The notes under the pieces: model-generated | The model's input: only the letters and a program-made list of their open reading frames with translations | Databases searched by the model: none | Told to the model about the DNA's origin: nothing | In this document: positions 52,053 through 61,698 of the stretch, one piece after another | Layout: every line of letters starts with the position of its first letter | How positions within the stretch are numbered: position 1 is the stretch's first letter | Program-made: the position numbers and the translations under genes | DNA from: Bacillus_BD sp050389805 | GTDB lineage: Bacteria > Bacillota > Bacilli > Bacillales > Cytobacillaceae | NCBI RefSeq assembly: GCF_050389805.1 | Contig: NZ_CP130945.1 | Location: 868,001-932,000, forward strand | Reading direction: 5' to 3' | DNA: 64,000 nucleotides

Positions 52053-53384
52053 GTGGAGTTAAAACCAGGTTTATGGCAACAACAAACAGTCAAGTTAGCG
52101 ATGACACAAGAACTTAAGCAGGCCATTACATTACTACAATATTCCAGTATAGAGTTGTATGAGTTTCTCGAGAACAAGGCGTTGGAGAATCCACTTATGC
52201 AGGTCGAAACAACAAATGTCGAAGTAATGGATCCTCGTTATGATCGGGTAAAAAAGACGAAAAACACCTCACAAACAGATAGACAGACATGGCTCGAGCA
52301 AATTGCTAACAAGGATAAAACTACAATACGTGACTTTGCAAAACAACAAATAAACTTTACATTATACGATAATCAAATGAGAAGAGTCCTCTTATTCTTA
52401 TTGAACAGTCTTGATGAAAATGGATATATCCAGATATCGATGGAAGAAGTGGCATCGATTCTGTCGGTTCCGATTGAAGTGGCCAGGCAGGCCTTAGAGG
52501 TTATTCATAGCTTAGAGCCAGCTGGCATCGGAGCTCGGAATTTACAGGAGTGTATTTTACTTCAGATTGATACAGGCAATGAATTTAATGATTTAGCGAT
52601 AAAGATTATTGACGAATATTTTTCTCTATTTGCCGAAAAAAGGTGGAAACAAATTGCAAAGGAACTCAAGGTCGAATTAACACAAATACAAGAGGTTTAT
52701 GATTATGTTCAAACTTTAAATCCGCGACCTGGTTCTGATTTTCAAACCGATCATACAACCTATATTGTTCCAGATGTTGTAATCAAATGGGAAGGCGAAG
52801 AGTTAACTGTTAGTATTTACGATGGGTCCCTCCCTAAAATTCAGTTTAATGAATCCTATTTTCGTCAATTTCAATCCAATTCCGATGAGAAAGTTAAACG
52901 CTTTCTTCAAGAAAAACAACAAGATTTTCAATGGATGTTGAAGAGCATTGAACAAAGAAAAGAAACCATTCTGAAGGTAACTTTGAAAATCGTTGAAAAG
53001 CAACCAGATTATTTTAGGCGTGGTCCAGATCATTTAAAGCCATTGACGATGAAGGAAATCTCAGAAGAACTCGGGATTCACGAATCAACGGTTAGCAGGA
53101 CTGTAAGAGAAAAATATGCGCAGACCCCATTTGGTACCGTTGAATTAAAGTCTTTCTTTTCAAGTACGATTAAAACCACTTCTGCTGAAGAAACCTCTTC
53201 TACCAGAGTGAAAAAAGAGATTCAGCAGTTGATAGATAGCGAAAGTAAAGCAAAGCCTTTATCTGATCAAGACTTAGTCGGTCTTTTAAAACAAAGTGGA
53301 ATGATTGTATCACGAAGAACAATAGCAAAGTATCGTGACCAACTTGGGATCCCATCTTCATCAAAAAGAAAACGTTTTGAATAA
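52053..53384 (+). CDS. rpoN: RNA polymerase sigma-54 factor (SigL)
   Basis: A 443-residue sigma-54 factor. The N-terminal glutamine-rich region I (TQELKQAITLLQYSS) interacts with enhancer-binding ATPases, the middle binds core polymerase, and the C-terminal region recognises -24/-12 promoters with an HTH (TMKEISEELGIHESTVSRTV) and the RpoN box SRRTIAKYRDQLGIPSS. GTG at 52053 is nine bases after AGAAGGGG; GTG at 52044 is an alternative. No activator or sigma-54 target is seen next to it. Confidence 0.96.
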   Translation: MELKPGLWQQQTVKLAMTQELKQAITLLQYSSIELYEFLENKALENPLMQVETTNVEVMDPRYDRVKKTKNTSQTDRQTWLEQIANKDKTTIRDFAKQQINFTLYDNQMRRVLLFLLNSLDENGYIQISMEEVASILSVPIEVARQALEVIHSLEPAGIGARNLQECILLQIDTGNEFNDLAIKIIDEYFSLFAEKRWKQIAKELKVELTQIQEVYDYVQTLNPRPGSDFQTDHTTYIVPDVVIKWEGEELTVSIYDGSLPKIQFNESYFRQFQSNSDEKVKRFLQEKQQDFQWMLKSIEQRKETILKVTLKIVEKQPDYFRRGPDHLKPLTMKEISEELGIHESTVSRTVREKYAQTPFGTVELKSFFSSTIKTTSAEETSSTRVKKEIQQLIDSESKAKPLSDQDLVGLLKQSGMIVSRRTIAKYRDQLGIPSSSKRKRFE

Positions 53385-53408
53385 TTTACAGACAAAGGTG
53401 TGAAGATA

Positions 53409-53654
53409 ATGACAAAGCGACAAACTGTGACCCTTTTTACCAGAAAGGGTTGTCATTTATGTGAAAAAGCAAAAGAGGTGATAAAAGACCTCCAGGGTCT
53501 AATTGATTTTAACTTTGAAGAATTAAATATAGAGGAAAAAGATGAATGGACGGAAAATTTCGGACTAAAAATTCCGGTTGTCATGATTAATGGTAACGAA
53601 GTTCAATATGGTCAAATAGATAAAATAACCATTAGTAAAGCGTTATCACAATAA
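53409..53654 (+). CDS. Glutaredoxin-like protein
   Basis: An 81-residue thioredoxin-fold protein with the redox-active CHLC (TRKGCHLCEKAKE) near the N-terminus and the cis-proline motif IPVVMINGNEVQYG. Length and the CxxC fit the short glutaredoxin/DUF836 family. ATG at 53409 follows AAAGGTG; a GTG at 53400 overlaps the ribosome site. Lies between rpoN and cggR, a common place for this gene in Bacillus. Confidence 0.88.
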   Translation: MTKRQTVTLFTRKGCHLCEKAKEVIKDLQGLIDFNFEELNIEEKDEWTENFGLKIPVVMINGNEVQYGQIDKITISKALSQ

Positions 53655-53700
53655 AAAATAAACTTTTTCACGATAAGAACGCTTACATAAAAAGTAATGA

Positions 53701-53729
53701 TTGAATTACTATAATATTCCTGTTAATAT
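53701..53729 (+). promoter_or_regulatory. SigA promoter of the cggR-gapA operon
   Basis: TTGAAT (53701-53706), 17 bases, TAATAT (53724-53729). It lies just upstream of the CggR operator. Confidence 0.55.
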
Positions 53730-53762
53730 AATTTTGCAGGGATTAATTTTTTTTGTGCTATG

Positions 53763-53798
53763 TGGGACATAAAATGTCTAACGGGGACATTTATTGAC
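53763..53798 (+). promoter_or_regulatory. CggR operator
   Basis: TGGGAC-N6-TGTC-N4-GGGGAC-N6-TGAC follows the known CggR operator pattern CGGGACN6TGTCN4CGGGACN6TGTC at the same spacings, downstream of the promoter and 24 bp before cggR. Fructose-1,6-bisphosphate lifts CggR repression. Confidence 0.9.
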
Positions 53799-53821
53799 CA
53801 ATAGTAAAGGAGCTACATAAA

Positions 53822-54853
53822 ATGAAATCAGTAATAGAATTACAAAAAAAATTATTACCTGATTTACTTGAGATTATGCAAAAAAGATTTCATATTCTTC
53901 AATATATTGGTGCCATGGAGCCAGTTGGGCGAAGAAGTTTGGCGGCTACTCTTGGATTAACTGAAAGAGTATTAAGAAGTGAAGTAGAATTTTTAAAAGA
54001 ACAGAAGCTTTTATTTAGTACTAGTGCAGGGATGAGCTTAACAGAAAATGGGCGAGAACTCGTTCTAAAGCTGGAAGGTTTTATGCGTGATTTATCTGGT
54101 TTAGATGAAATGGAGTCCAAATTAAAAGAGTTACTTCAAATTAAAAAGGTCTATGTTGTCCCAGGAGATAGTGATCTTCTTGCGTGGATCAAAAATGAAT
54201 TAGGTAAGACTTGTGTCATGTGCATAAACAAAATCCTAAAAGGAAAGAATATCATTGCGGTTACTGGTGGATCCACTATGGCAACAGTCGCGGATATGAT
54301 GAACCCACAATCTAGTCAACATGATTTCCTTTTTGTTCCAGCACGTGGTGGGCTTGGAGAAGATGTAAAAAACCAAGCAAATTCCATATGTTCTCAAATG
54401 GCAGAGCGTACACATGGTAAGCATAGAGTTCTTTATGTTCCAGACCAAGTTAGTGATGAGATGTACAAATCCATGATTAAAGAACCAGAAATTCATGAAG
54501 TCTTACATTTAATTCGATCTGCCAACATGGTTTTACATGGAATTGGAGATGCTATGACAATGGCAAAACGAAGAAAAACTGCGCCTGAGATTATAGACCA
54601 ACTTCAAAAGAGTGAAGCTGTGGGAGAAGCATTTGGTTACTACTTTAATGAAGCAGGTGAGGTAGTACATAAAGTGCAAACGATTGGACTTCAATTGGAT
54701 GATCTCGAGAATGCCCAGCACGTAATTGCCGTAGCAGGTGGTGCTTCAAAGGCTAAAGCTATTGGAGCTTATATGAAACAAGCACCTTCATCAACCATAT
54801 TAATTACAGATGAAGGAGCAGCAAATGAGTTATTAAGAGGGAATTCCCTTTAA
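53822..54853 (+). CDS. cggR: Central glycolytic genes regulator CggR
   Basis: A 343-residue SorC/DeoR-family repressor. The N-terminal winged HTH (about 25-85, PVGRRSLAATLGLTERVLRSEVEFL) binds the operator directly upstream, and the C-terminal sugar-phosphate binding domain (about 115-343, VTGGSTMATVADMM, VPARGGLGED) senses fructose-1,6-bisphosphate. AAAGGAG lies before ATG at 53822. It heads the operon and is autoregulated. Confidence 0.97.
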   Translation: MKSVIELQKKLLPDLLEIMQKRFHILQYIGAMEPVGRRSLAATLGLTERVLRSEVEFLKEQKLLFSTSAGMSLTENGRELVLKLEGFMRDLSGLDEMESKLKELLQIKKVYVVPGDSDLLAWIKNELGKTCVMCINKILKGKNIIAVTGGSTMATVADMMNPQSSQHDFLFVPARGGLGEDVKNQANSICSQMAERTHGKHRVLYVPDQVSDEMYKSMIKEPEIHEVLHLIRSANMVLHGIGDAMTMAKRRKTAPEIIDQLQKSEAVGEAFGYYFNEAGEVVHKVQTIGLQLDDLENAQHVIAVAGGASKAKAIGAYMKQAPSSTILITDEGAANELLRGNSL

Positions 54854-54895
54854 TTAATAAAAAATATGTCCTTATATTAAAGGAGGAAATTAAAC

Positions 54896-55903
54896 ATGGC
54901 AGTAAAAGTAGGTATTAATGGTTTTGGTAGAATCGGACGTAATGTGTTACGTGCAGCATTAAATAATCCAAATATAGATGTGGTAGCAGTTAACGATTTA
55001 ACAGATGCAAACATGTTAGCGCACCTTTTAAAATATGATTCAGTACACGGTAGATTAAACGTAGAAGTATCAGTAAATGGAAACAACCTAGTTGTGAATG
55101 GCAAAGAAATCATCGTTAAAGCTGAACGTAACCCAGCTGACCTTGCTTGGGGAGATCTTGGAGTAGAAGTAGTTGTTGAATCTACTGGACGTTTCACAAA
55201 ACGTGAAGATGCAGCAGCACACCTTGAAGCAGGTGCCAAAAAGGTTATTATCTCTGCTCCAGCTAATAACGAAGATCTTACAATCGTTATGGGTGTTAAC
55301 CAAGATCAATATGATCCAGCAAACCACCATGTACTCTCAAATGCATCATGTACAACAAACTGTTTAGCTCCATTTGCTAAAGTTTTACATGAAAAATTTG
55401 GTATCAAACGCGGAATGATGACAACTATTCACTCATACACAAACGACCAACAAATCTTAGATTTACCTCATAAAGATTACCGTCGTGCTCGTGCTGCTGC
55501 TGAAAACATGATCCCAACAACAACTGGTGCAGCAAAAGCAGTTGCTTTAGTATTACCTGAATTAAAAGGTAAATTAAATGGTATGGCTGTACGTGTACCA
55601 ACTCCAAACGTATCTTTAGTTGACCTTGTTGCAGAACTTGACAAAGAAGTAACAGCTGAAGATGTAAATGCAGCACTAAAAGAAGCTGCTGAAGGTGAAT
55701 TAAAAGGAATCTTACAATACAGTGAAGAACCACTAGTATCAAGAGATTATAATGGTGACCCTCACTCTTCTTCTGTAGATGCTCTTTCTACAATGGTGAT
55801 GGAAGGCAATATGGTAAAAGTTATCTCTTGGTATGACAACGAAACTGGTTATTCTACTCGTGTTGTTGATTTAGTAGAATATATTGCTTCAAAAGGTCTA
55901 TAA
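54896..55903 (+). CDS. gapA: Glyceraldehyde-3-phosphate dehydrogenase, glycolytic
   Basis: A 335-residue NAD-dependent GAPDH. The Rossmann N-terminus VGINGFGRIGRNVLRAA, catalytic Cys in SNASCTTNCLAP (about 152), His in TTIHSYTNDQ and the end SWYDNETGYSTRVVDL are all normal. AAAGGAGGAAATT is an optimal ribosome site. Codon use is strongly biased, as expected for a very highly expressed gene. Co-transcribed with cggR. Confidence 0.99.
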   Translation: MAVKVGINGFGRIGRNVLRAALNNPNIDVVAVNDLTDANMLAHLLKYDSVHGRLNVEVSVNGNNLVVNGKEIIVKAERNPADLAWGDLGVEVVVESTGRFTKREDAAAHLEAGAKKVIISAPANNEDLTIVMGVNQDQYDPANHHVLSNASCTTNCLAPFAKVLHEKFGIKRGMMTTIHSYTNDQQILDLPHKDYRRARAAAENMIPTTTGAAKAVALVLPELKGKLNGMAVRVPTPNVSLVDLVAELDKEVTAEDVNAALKEAAEGELKGILQYSEEPLVSRDYNGDPHSSSVDALSTMVMEGNMVKVISWYDNETGYSTRVVDLVEYIASKGL

Positions 55904-56062
55904 TTTTTATAAAACCATTGCAAAATTTTCCATTAAACGTCTATAATGATATAGGATTCTTTTGGGTGGGACTAATTTCAACCCACCGATTAAAATGCCC
56001 ATTATGACGAATTAGTAATGACGACAGGGGAGCGGGGAACATTCCCCCTCCTTTTTTATATG
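55904..56062 (+). promoter_or_regulatory. pgk upstream promoter and terminator/attenuator
   Basis: Promoter TTGCAA (55918-55923), 18 bases, TATAAT (55942-55947). A hairpin GGTGGG/CCCACC (about 55964-55986) follows, and then a strong intrinsic terminator: GGAG-C-GGGGAA pairs with TTCCCC-CTCC (56029-56051), followed by TTTTTT. The terminator lies between this promoter and pgk, so transcripts must read through or start further down. Confidence 0.6.
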
Positions 56063-56245
56063 TTTAACTTTCTTCAGCATATATCGCTCACATTGATCAG
56101 GGGCAGTTTATTGGTAGTAAAATCTGAGCTGAATAAAGTGTTAAAGCCTTCGGCGAATTCACAAACATTTTCAAAGGAAATACCCTGCGTAAGATCGACG
56201 AAAATATAGGGTAACTCCCAAAGGCAATTTGATACTGTTCCACAT
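56063..56245 (+). repeat. Family D structured repeat, copy 3 (upstream of pgk)
   Basis: A more diverged copy. TTTAACTTTCTTCAGC (56063-56078) pairs with GCTGAATAAAGTGTTAAA (56129-56146), where base changes relative to the other copies stay paired. The following GCCTTCGGCGAATTC and CAAAGGCAATTTGAT blocks align with copy 2. It sits just after the terminator and before the pgk ribosome site. Confidence 0.6.
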
Positions 56246-56275
56246 CAATCTTTCATATCAAGGAGGATCTTCACG

Positions 56276-57460
56276 TTGAACAAAAAAAGCGTAAAAGATA
56301 TCGATTTAAAAGGGAAAAGAGTTTTTTGTCGTGTAGATTTTAATGTTCCAATGCAAGATGGGAATATTACAGATGAAACACGTATTACAGCAGCCCTTCC
56401 AACTATTCAATATTTACAAGAACAAGGGGCATTGGTCATTCTAGCAAGTCACTTAGGACGCCCAAAAGGACAAGTGGTTGAAGAACTGCGCCTTACTCCT
56501 GTTGCTAAACGACTTTCTGAACGATTAGGAAAAGAAGTTAAAAAAGCAGATGAAGCATACGGTGACTCTGTTAAAGCCTTAATCAGTGAAATGAACGAAG
56601 GGGACGTTCTTCTTCTTGAAAACGTTCGTTTTTATCCAGGTGAAGAAAAAAATGATCCTGAATTAGCAAAAGAATTTGCTCAATTAGCAGATGTATATGT
56701 AAACGATGCATTTGGTGCTGCTCACCGTGCACATGCTTCTACTGAAGGGATTGCTCATCATTTACCAGCAGTTTCTGGATTCCTTATGAACAAAGAATTA
56801 GAGGTTATCGGCAAAGCTTTATCCAATCCTGAGCGACCATTTACAGCCATTATTGGTGGAGCAAAGGTAAAAGATAAAATTGGGGTTATCGAAAACCTAT
56901 TAGATATCGTTGATAATCTTATCATTGGTGGCGGCTTAGCTTATACTTTCGTAAAAGCACAAGGTCATGAAGTTGGGAAGTCTCTTTTAGAGGAAGACAA
57001 AGTAGATCTTGCAAAATCTTTTATGGAAAAAGCGAAAGAAAAAGGCGTTAATTTCTACATGCCTGTTGACGCAATTATTGCCGATGACTTTTCTGCTGAT
57101 GCTAATACAAAAGAAGTAGCAATTGAAGAAATTCCTGCTGATTGGGAAGCGTTGGATATTGGTCCAAAAACCGCAGAACTATACCGTGATGTTATCCAAA
57201 AATCAAAATTGGTTATTTGGAACGGACCAATGGGAGTTTTTGAAATGGATAAATTTGCGGGTGGAACAAAAGCTGTAGCTCAAAGCTTAGCAGAATCTAG
57301 TGATACATATTCGATTATTGGTGGTGGAGATTCAGCAGCTGCCGTTGAAAAGTTTGGTTTAGCGGATCAAATGAGTCATATTTCGACTGGTGGAGGAGCT
57401 TCACTTGAGTTTATGGAAGGAAAAGAACTTCCTGGAGTTGTGGCTTTAAACGATAAATAA
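56276..57460 (+). CDS. pgk: Phosphoglycerate kinase
   Basis: A 394-residue two-domain kinase that makes ATP from 1,3-bisphosphoglycerate. N-domain motif RVFCRVDFNVPMQDG and SHLGRPKG (substrate side), C-domain IGGAKVKDKIGVI and nucleotide-binding GGGDSAAAVEKFG are intact. TTG at 56276 follows AAGGAGGATC. Head of the pgk-tpiA-gpmI-eno genes. Confidence 0.98.
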   Translation: MNKKSVKDIDLKGKRVFCRVDFNVPMQDGNITDETRITAALPTIQYLQEQGALVILASHLGRPKGQVVEELRLTPVAKRLSERLGKEVKKADEAYGDSVKALISEMNEGDVLLLENVRFYPGEEKNDPELAKEFAQLADVYVNDAFGAAHRAHASTEGIAHHLPAVSGFLMNKELEVIGKALSNPERPFTAIIGGAKVKDKIGVIENLLDIVDNLIIGGGLAYTFVKAQGHEVGKSLLEEDKVDLAKSFMEKAKEKGVNFYMPVDAIIADDFSADANTKEVAIEEIPADWEALDIGPKTAELYRDVIQKSKLVIWNGPMGVFEMDKFAGGTKAVAQSLAESSDTYSIIGGGDSAAAVEKFGLADQMSHISTGGGASLEFMEGKELPGVVALNDK

Positions 57461-57578
57461 TATTTTTATAAATGCCGTTTCGACCATAGTCTTTCCATTA
57501 TGATCGAAACGGCACAAGATCTAATGGATGTCACTGGATCCATTAGATAGATGTAATTGCTTGAAAGGGTGTGCAAAC

Positions 57579-58340
57579 ATGAGAAAGCCAATTATTGCGG
57601 GAAACTGGAAAATGTTTAAAACACTTCCTGAAGCAAAGAGCTTTATGGAAGAAGTGAAAAATGCAGTACCAGCTAAAGAAGAAGTGGAGTCTGTTGTTTG
57701 TTCTCCAGCTCTATTTTTAGAAAGTCTAGTGAATTCAGCAAAGGGTACTAACGTCGGTGTTGGGGCACAAAATATGCATTTTGAAGAAAGTGGTGCTTTT
57801 ACAGGAGAAATTAGTCCTGCCGCTTTAGAAGATCTAGGTGTACAATATGTCATCCTTGGACACTCTGAACGCCGCGAAATGTTTAATGAAACAGACGAGG
57901 CAGTTAACAAAAAAGTCCTATCCGCTTTTAATCATGGTATCACTCCAATCGTTTGCTGTGGGGAATCGTTAGAACAACGTGAAAGTGGAATTACCAATGA
58001 ATTTGTTGGTGGACAAGTTCAAAAAGCATTAGCTGGTCTTACTCAAGAACAAGCAAAACAAGTCGTGATCGCTTATGAACCCATATGGGCAATTGGAACT
58101 GGTAAATCTTCTACGGCTGAGGATGCGAATGAAGTATGTGCTCATATTCGTTCTGTTGTTGCTGAACAATTTTCACAAGAAGTGGCACAAGCAGTCCGTA
58201 TTCAATATGGCGGCAGCGTTAAACCAGCTAATATTAAGGAATATATGAGTCAACCTGACATTGATGGAGCTTTAGTGGGTGGAGCTAGTCTTGAACCTGC
58301 ATCATTCCTTCAATTATTGGAGGCTGGAAAATATGAGTAA
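57579..58340 (+). CDS. tpiA: Triosephosphate isomerase
   Basis: A 253-residue TIM barrel. N-terminal AGNWKMFKTL (catalytic Lys), GHSERR (catalytic His) and AYEPIWAIGTGKS (catalytic Glu) are present. ATG at 57579 follows AAAGGGTG; the longer open frame upstream has no support. Its last 8 bp overlap gpmI. Confidence 0.98.
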   Translation: MRKPIIAGNWKMFKTLPEAKSFMEEVKNAVPAKEEVESVVCSPALFLESLVNSAKGTNVGVGAQNMHFEESGAFTGEISPAALEDLGVQYVILGHSERREMFNETDEAVNKKVLSAFNHGITPIVCCGESLEQRESGITNEFVGGQVQKALAGLTQEQAKQVVIAYEPIWAIGTGKSSTAEDANEVCAHIRSVVAEQFSQEVAQAVRIQYGGSVKPANIKEYMSQPDIDGALVGGASLEPASFLQLLEAGKYE

Positions 58341-59868
58341 GGCACCTGTAGCGTTAATTATCTTAGATGGATTCGGATGTCGTGATGAGCATAAAGGAAA
58401 CGCTGTTTATCATGCGAAAAAGCCTAATTTCGATCGGTATTGGAAGCAATTTCCACATAATCATTTAACGGCATCAGGTGAGGCTGTTGGTCTTCCAGAA
58501 GGTCAAATGGGGAACTCCGAAGTTGGACATATGAATATCGGTGCAGGACGTATTGTGTACCAAAGCTTAACAAGAGTGAATGTTGCCATTCGTGAAGGGG
58601 AATTTGTTAAAAATGAAACATTCCTAGATGCGATAAAGCATGTGAAAGAAAATGACTCTGCTCTTCATTTGTTTGGTTTGCTTTCAGATGGCGGCGTTCA
58701 CAGTCATATCAACCATATGTTTGCCTTACTTCGCCTTGCAGCTGATCAAGGCTTGGAAAAAGTTTACGTCCATGGCTTTTTAGATGGTCGTGATGTAGGC
58801 CCGCAAACAGCCAAAATCTATGTTAACGATGCTCTTGAAAAAATGAAAGAGTTCGGGGTTGGTGAATTTGCTACTATTTCTGGACGTTATTATTCAATGG
58901 ACCGTGACAAACGTTGGGATCGCGTAGAAAAATGTTACCGAGCCATGGTGTATGGAGAAGGTCCAACGTATTCGGATCCCCTTCAAGTCATTGAAGATAG
59001 TTATGAACATGGAATTTATGATGAATTCGTTATTCCTTCTGTTATTACAAAGGAAAATGGGGAACCGGTAGCAACGATCCAAAACAATGACGCTGTTATT
59101 TTCTATAACTTCCGTCCAGACCGTGCGATTCAAATCTCAAATACATTTACGAATAAAGATTTCCGTGACTTTGAGCGTGGTGAAAAGCATCCATCACCGT
59201 TACACTTTGTTTGTTTAACCCATTTCAGTGAATCAGTGGATGGTTATGTCGCTTTCAAACCAACAAACTTGGATAACACGCTTGGAGAGGTACTTTCACA
59301 AAATGGCTTAACCCAATTGCGAATTGCAGAAACAGAAAAATATCCTCATGTAACATTCTTTATGAGTGGCGGACGTGAAGCGACATTTCCTGGTGAAGAG
59401 CGAATTCTGATCAATTCACCAAAGGTGGCTACATACGATCTAAAACCTGAAATGAGTGCTTATGAGGTAACAGATGCACTGCTTGCTGAGATTGAAGCTG
59501 ATAAATTTGATGCGATTATCTTAAACTTCGCAAATCCTGACATGGTAGGTCACTCAGGTATGCTTGAGCCAACCGTTAAAGCAATCGAAACCGTTGATGA
59601 GTGTCTAGGAAAAGTTGTTGATGCCATTCTTGCTAAAGGTGGAAAGGCAATCATTACTGCTGACCACGGGAATGCCGATGAAGTTATTACTCTTGAAGGA
59701 AATCCAATGACAGCACATACAACAAATCCTGTTCCTGTCATTATCACACAAGAAGATATTGAAGTTCGTGATGATGGAATCCTTGGGGACTTAGCACCAA
59801 CCATGCTTGATTTATTAGGTGTACAAAAACCTGAAGAAATGACTGGAAACTCTTTGATTAAAAAGTAA
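58333..59868 (+). CDS. gpmI: 2,3-bisphosphoglycerate-independent phosphoglycerate mutase
   Basis: A 511-residue manganese-dependent mutase of the alkaline phosphatase superfamily. Metal-binding ILDGFGCRD (Asp), catalytic Ser in GNSEVGHMNIGAGR, DGRDVGP and the C-terminal ADHGNADEVI / AHTTNPVPV motifs are intact. ATG at 58333 lies in the end of tpiA, with GGAGG just upstream. Confidence 0.98.
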   Translation: MSKAPVALIILDGFGCRDEHKGNAVYHAKKPNFDRYWKQFPHNHLTASGEAVGLPEGQMGNSEVGHMNIGAGRIVYQSLTRVNVAIREGEFVKNETFLDAIKHVKENDSALHLFGLLSDGGVHSHINHMFALLRLAADQGLEKVYVHGFLDGRDVGPQTAKIYVNDALEKMKEFGVGEFATISGRYYSMDRDKRWDRVEKCYRAMVYGEGPTYSDPLQVIEDSYEHGIYDEFVIPSVITKENGEPVATIQNNDAVIFYNFRPDRAIQISNTFTNKDFRDFERGEKHPSPLHFVCLTHFSESVDGYVAFKPTNLDNTLGEVLSQNGLTQLRIAETEKYPHVTFFMSGGREATFPGEERILINSPKVATYDLKPEMSAYEVTDALLAEIEADKFDAIILNFANPDMVGHSGMLEPTVKAIETVDECLGKVVDAILAKGGKAIITADHGNADEVITLEGNPMTAHTTNPVPVIITQEDIEVRDDGILGDLAPTMLDLLGVQKPEEMTGNSLIKK

Positions 59869-59869
59869 A

Positions 59870-59898
59870 TGAAACATGGGGACGGATCTCATGTTTCA
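59870..59898. repeat. Single family B repeat after gpmI
   Basis: TGAAACATGG…CATGTTTCA, 29 bp, with the oriented centre GACGGATCTC, beginning 2 bp after the gpmI stop. Unlike the two his-operon sites it has no inverted partner. It lies in the 131-bp gpmI-eno gap. Confidence 0.75.
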
Positions 59899-59999
59899 CT
59901 TCCTAAATTTTAACACTTCGTTATAAGTTAGTAATTTTTATGTTTTTATAAAGTTTGGAAATTATATTCTATGTACGATTAAAAAGGAGAGACTTGCAA

Positions 60000-61295
60000 A
60001 TGACAATTATCCAACATGTTTATGCTCGTGAAGTACTTGATTCACGTGGAAACCCAACAGTAGAAGTAGAGGTATATACAGAATCAGGATTCTTTGGACG
60101 TGGAATTGTTCCATCTGGTGCTTCAACTGGTGAATATGAAGCTGTTGAACTACGTGATGGTGACAAATCTCGTTACCTTGGTAAAGGTGTTTTAAAAGCA
60201 GTAGAAAACGTGAATGAGGTTATTGCGGAAGCAATCGTTGGTCTGGATGTAACGGATCAAGCCTTAATCGACCGTACTATGATCGAATTAGATGGTACAG
60301 AAAACAAAGGGAAATTGGGTGCTAATGCCATCCTTGGCGTTTCATTGGCGGTTGCACATGCTGCTGCAAATGCAGTAGGACTTCCATTATATCGTTATTT
60401 AGGTGGGTTCAATGCGAAACAACTTCCAACCCCAATGATGAACATCATCAATGGTGGATCCCATGCTGACAATAACGTGGACTTCCAAGAATTCATGGTT
60501 TTACCAGTTGGTGCTCCAACATTTAAAGAAGCAATCCGTATGGGTGCAGAAGTGTTCCATGCATTGAAAGCTGTTCTTTCAAGCAAAGGCTTAAACACAG
60601 CAGTTGGCGACGAGGGTGGTTTCGCTCCAAACCTTGGATCTAACCGTGAAGCTTTGGAAGTAATTATCGAAGCAATCAAGGCTGCAGGCTATGAAGCAGG
60701 AAAAGATGTGTTCTTAGGTATGGACGTTGCATCTTCTGAATTCTATAACAAAGAAACTGGTAAATACGATCTTGCAGGGGAAGGCCGTACAGGCTTAAGT
60801 TCTGAAGAAATGGTTTCTTTCTATGAAGAACTTTGCAATGAATTCCCAATCATCTCAATTGAAGATGGTTTAGATGAAAACGACTGGGAAGGTCACAAAC
60901 TATTAACAGACCGTCTTGGTAAAAAAGTTCAATTAGTTGGTGACGACTTATTTGTTACAAACACGAAGAAATTAGCAGAAGGTATCGAAAAAGGCGTTGG
61001 TAACTCTATCCTTATCAAAGTAAACCAAATCGGTACTTTAACTGAAACATTCGAAGCAATTGAAATGGCAAAACGCGCTGGCTATACAGCAGTTGTTTCT
61101 CACCGTTCTGGTGAAACTGAAGATGCAACAATTGCTGATATCGCTGTTGCAACGAATGCTGGTCAAATTAAAACAGGTTCAATGTCTCGTACAGACCGTA
61201 TTGCAAAATACAACCAATTACTTCGTATTGAAGATGAGCTTGGCGATTTAGCGGTTTATGATGGATTAAAATCTTTCTATAACTTGAAGAAATAA
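60000..61295 (+). CDS. eno: Enolase
   Basis: A 431-residue enolase. N-terminal REVLDSRGNPTVEVEV, substrate/metal region SHADNNVDFQEFM and catalytic Lys in LIKVNQIGTLTE, with the signature SHRSGETEDATIADI, are intact. ATG at 60000 follows AAAAGGAGAG; upstream in-frame codons from 59955 lack a site. Highly biased codon use. Also a component of the RNA degradosome-like complex in Bacillus. Confidence 0.99.
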   Translation: MTIIQHVYAREVLDSRGNPTVEVEVYTESGFFGRGIVPSGASTGEYEAVELRDGDKSRYLGKGVLKAVENVNEVIAEAIVGLDVTDQALIDRTMIELDGTENKGKLGANAILGVSLAVAHAAANAVGLPLYRYLGGFNAKQLPTPMMNIINGGSHADNNVDFQEFMVLPVGAPTFKEAIRMGAEVFHALKAVLSSKGLNTAVGDEGGFAPNLGSNREALEVIIEAIKAAGYEAGKDVFLGMDVASSEFYNKETGKYDLAGEGRTGLSSEEMVSFYEELCNEFPIISIEDGLDENDWEGHKLLTDRLGKKVQLVGDDLFVTNTKKLAEGIEKGVGNSILIKVNQIGTLTETFEAIEMAKRAGYTAVVSHRSGETEDATIADIAVATNAGQIKTGSMSRTDRIAKYNQLLRIEDELGDLAVYDGLKSFYNLKK

Positions 61296-61345
61296 TTATG
61301 AATAAGGTAAATTCCGGCTGAATTAAGTCGTAATTTATGGCTTCT

Positions 61346-61393
61346 AACCTCCTATCTATATGTGGTAAACCACAATATTTAGGAGGTTTTTTT
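61346..61393 (+). terminator. Terminator after eno
   Basis: AACCTCCTA pairs with TAGGAGGTT and contains an inner GTGGT/ACCAC hairpin; a seven-T run follows. Confidence 0.9.
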
Positions 61394-61698
61394 GCATGGT
61401 GAGTTTAATTAAAGTAATACATTACATCTGTTTTAAAAGCTTCTAAAGTAAAGAAGAACTAGAGCAAAGTCACAAAAAACTTGACGTTTTTTAAAATCAG
61501 TTATAATTAAACTTGATAAACTAGTGCGTAATATAGAATAAACAAAGAAGGTATCTATTTTTAAATAAAAAGTAAGCTTTCTATGTTTTTTGTCAAGGAA
61601 TTGTCACAAAGTTACAAAAAAGATAATTCGCAGAAGAGTACTTCTTTAGATAAATATGTTATTATGAAAGAAAAGTCCAAGTTAGGGAGGGTTCTGAA
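61394..61698 (+). other. Intergenic region upstream of the recombinase
   Basis: No gene is seen. A TTGACG (about 61481) followed by an A/T-rich -10 near 61502 is a possible SigA promoter; AATTGTCACAAAGTTACA (about 61602-61619) is a short direct or inverted motif of unknown meaning. Confidence 0.4.

Noticed and set aside
56018..56209. Open frame in the gapA-pgk gap
   Set aside because: It runs through a terminator and a family D repeat and has no ribosome site or family match.
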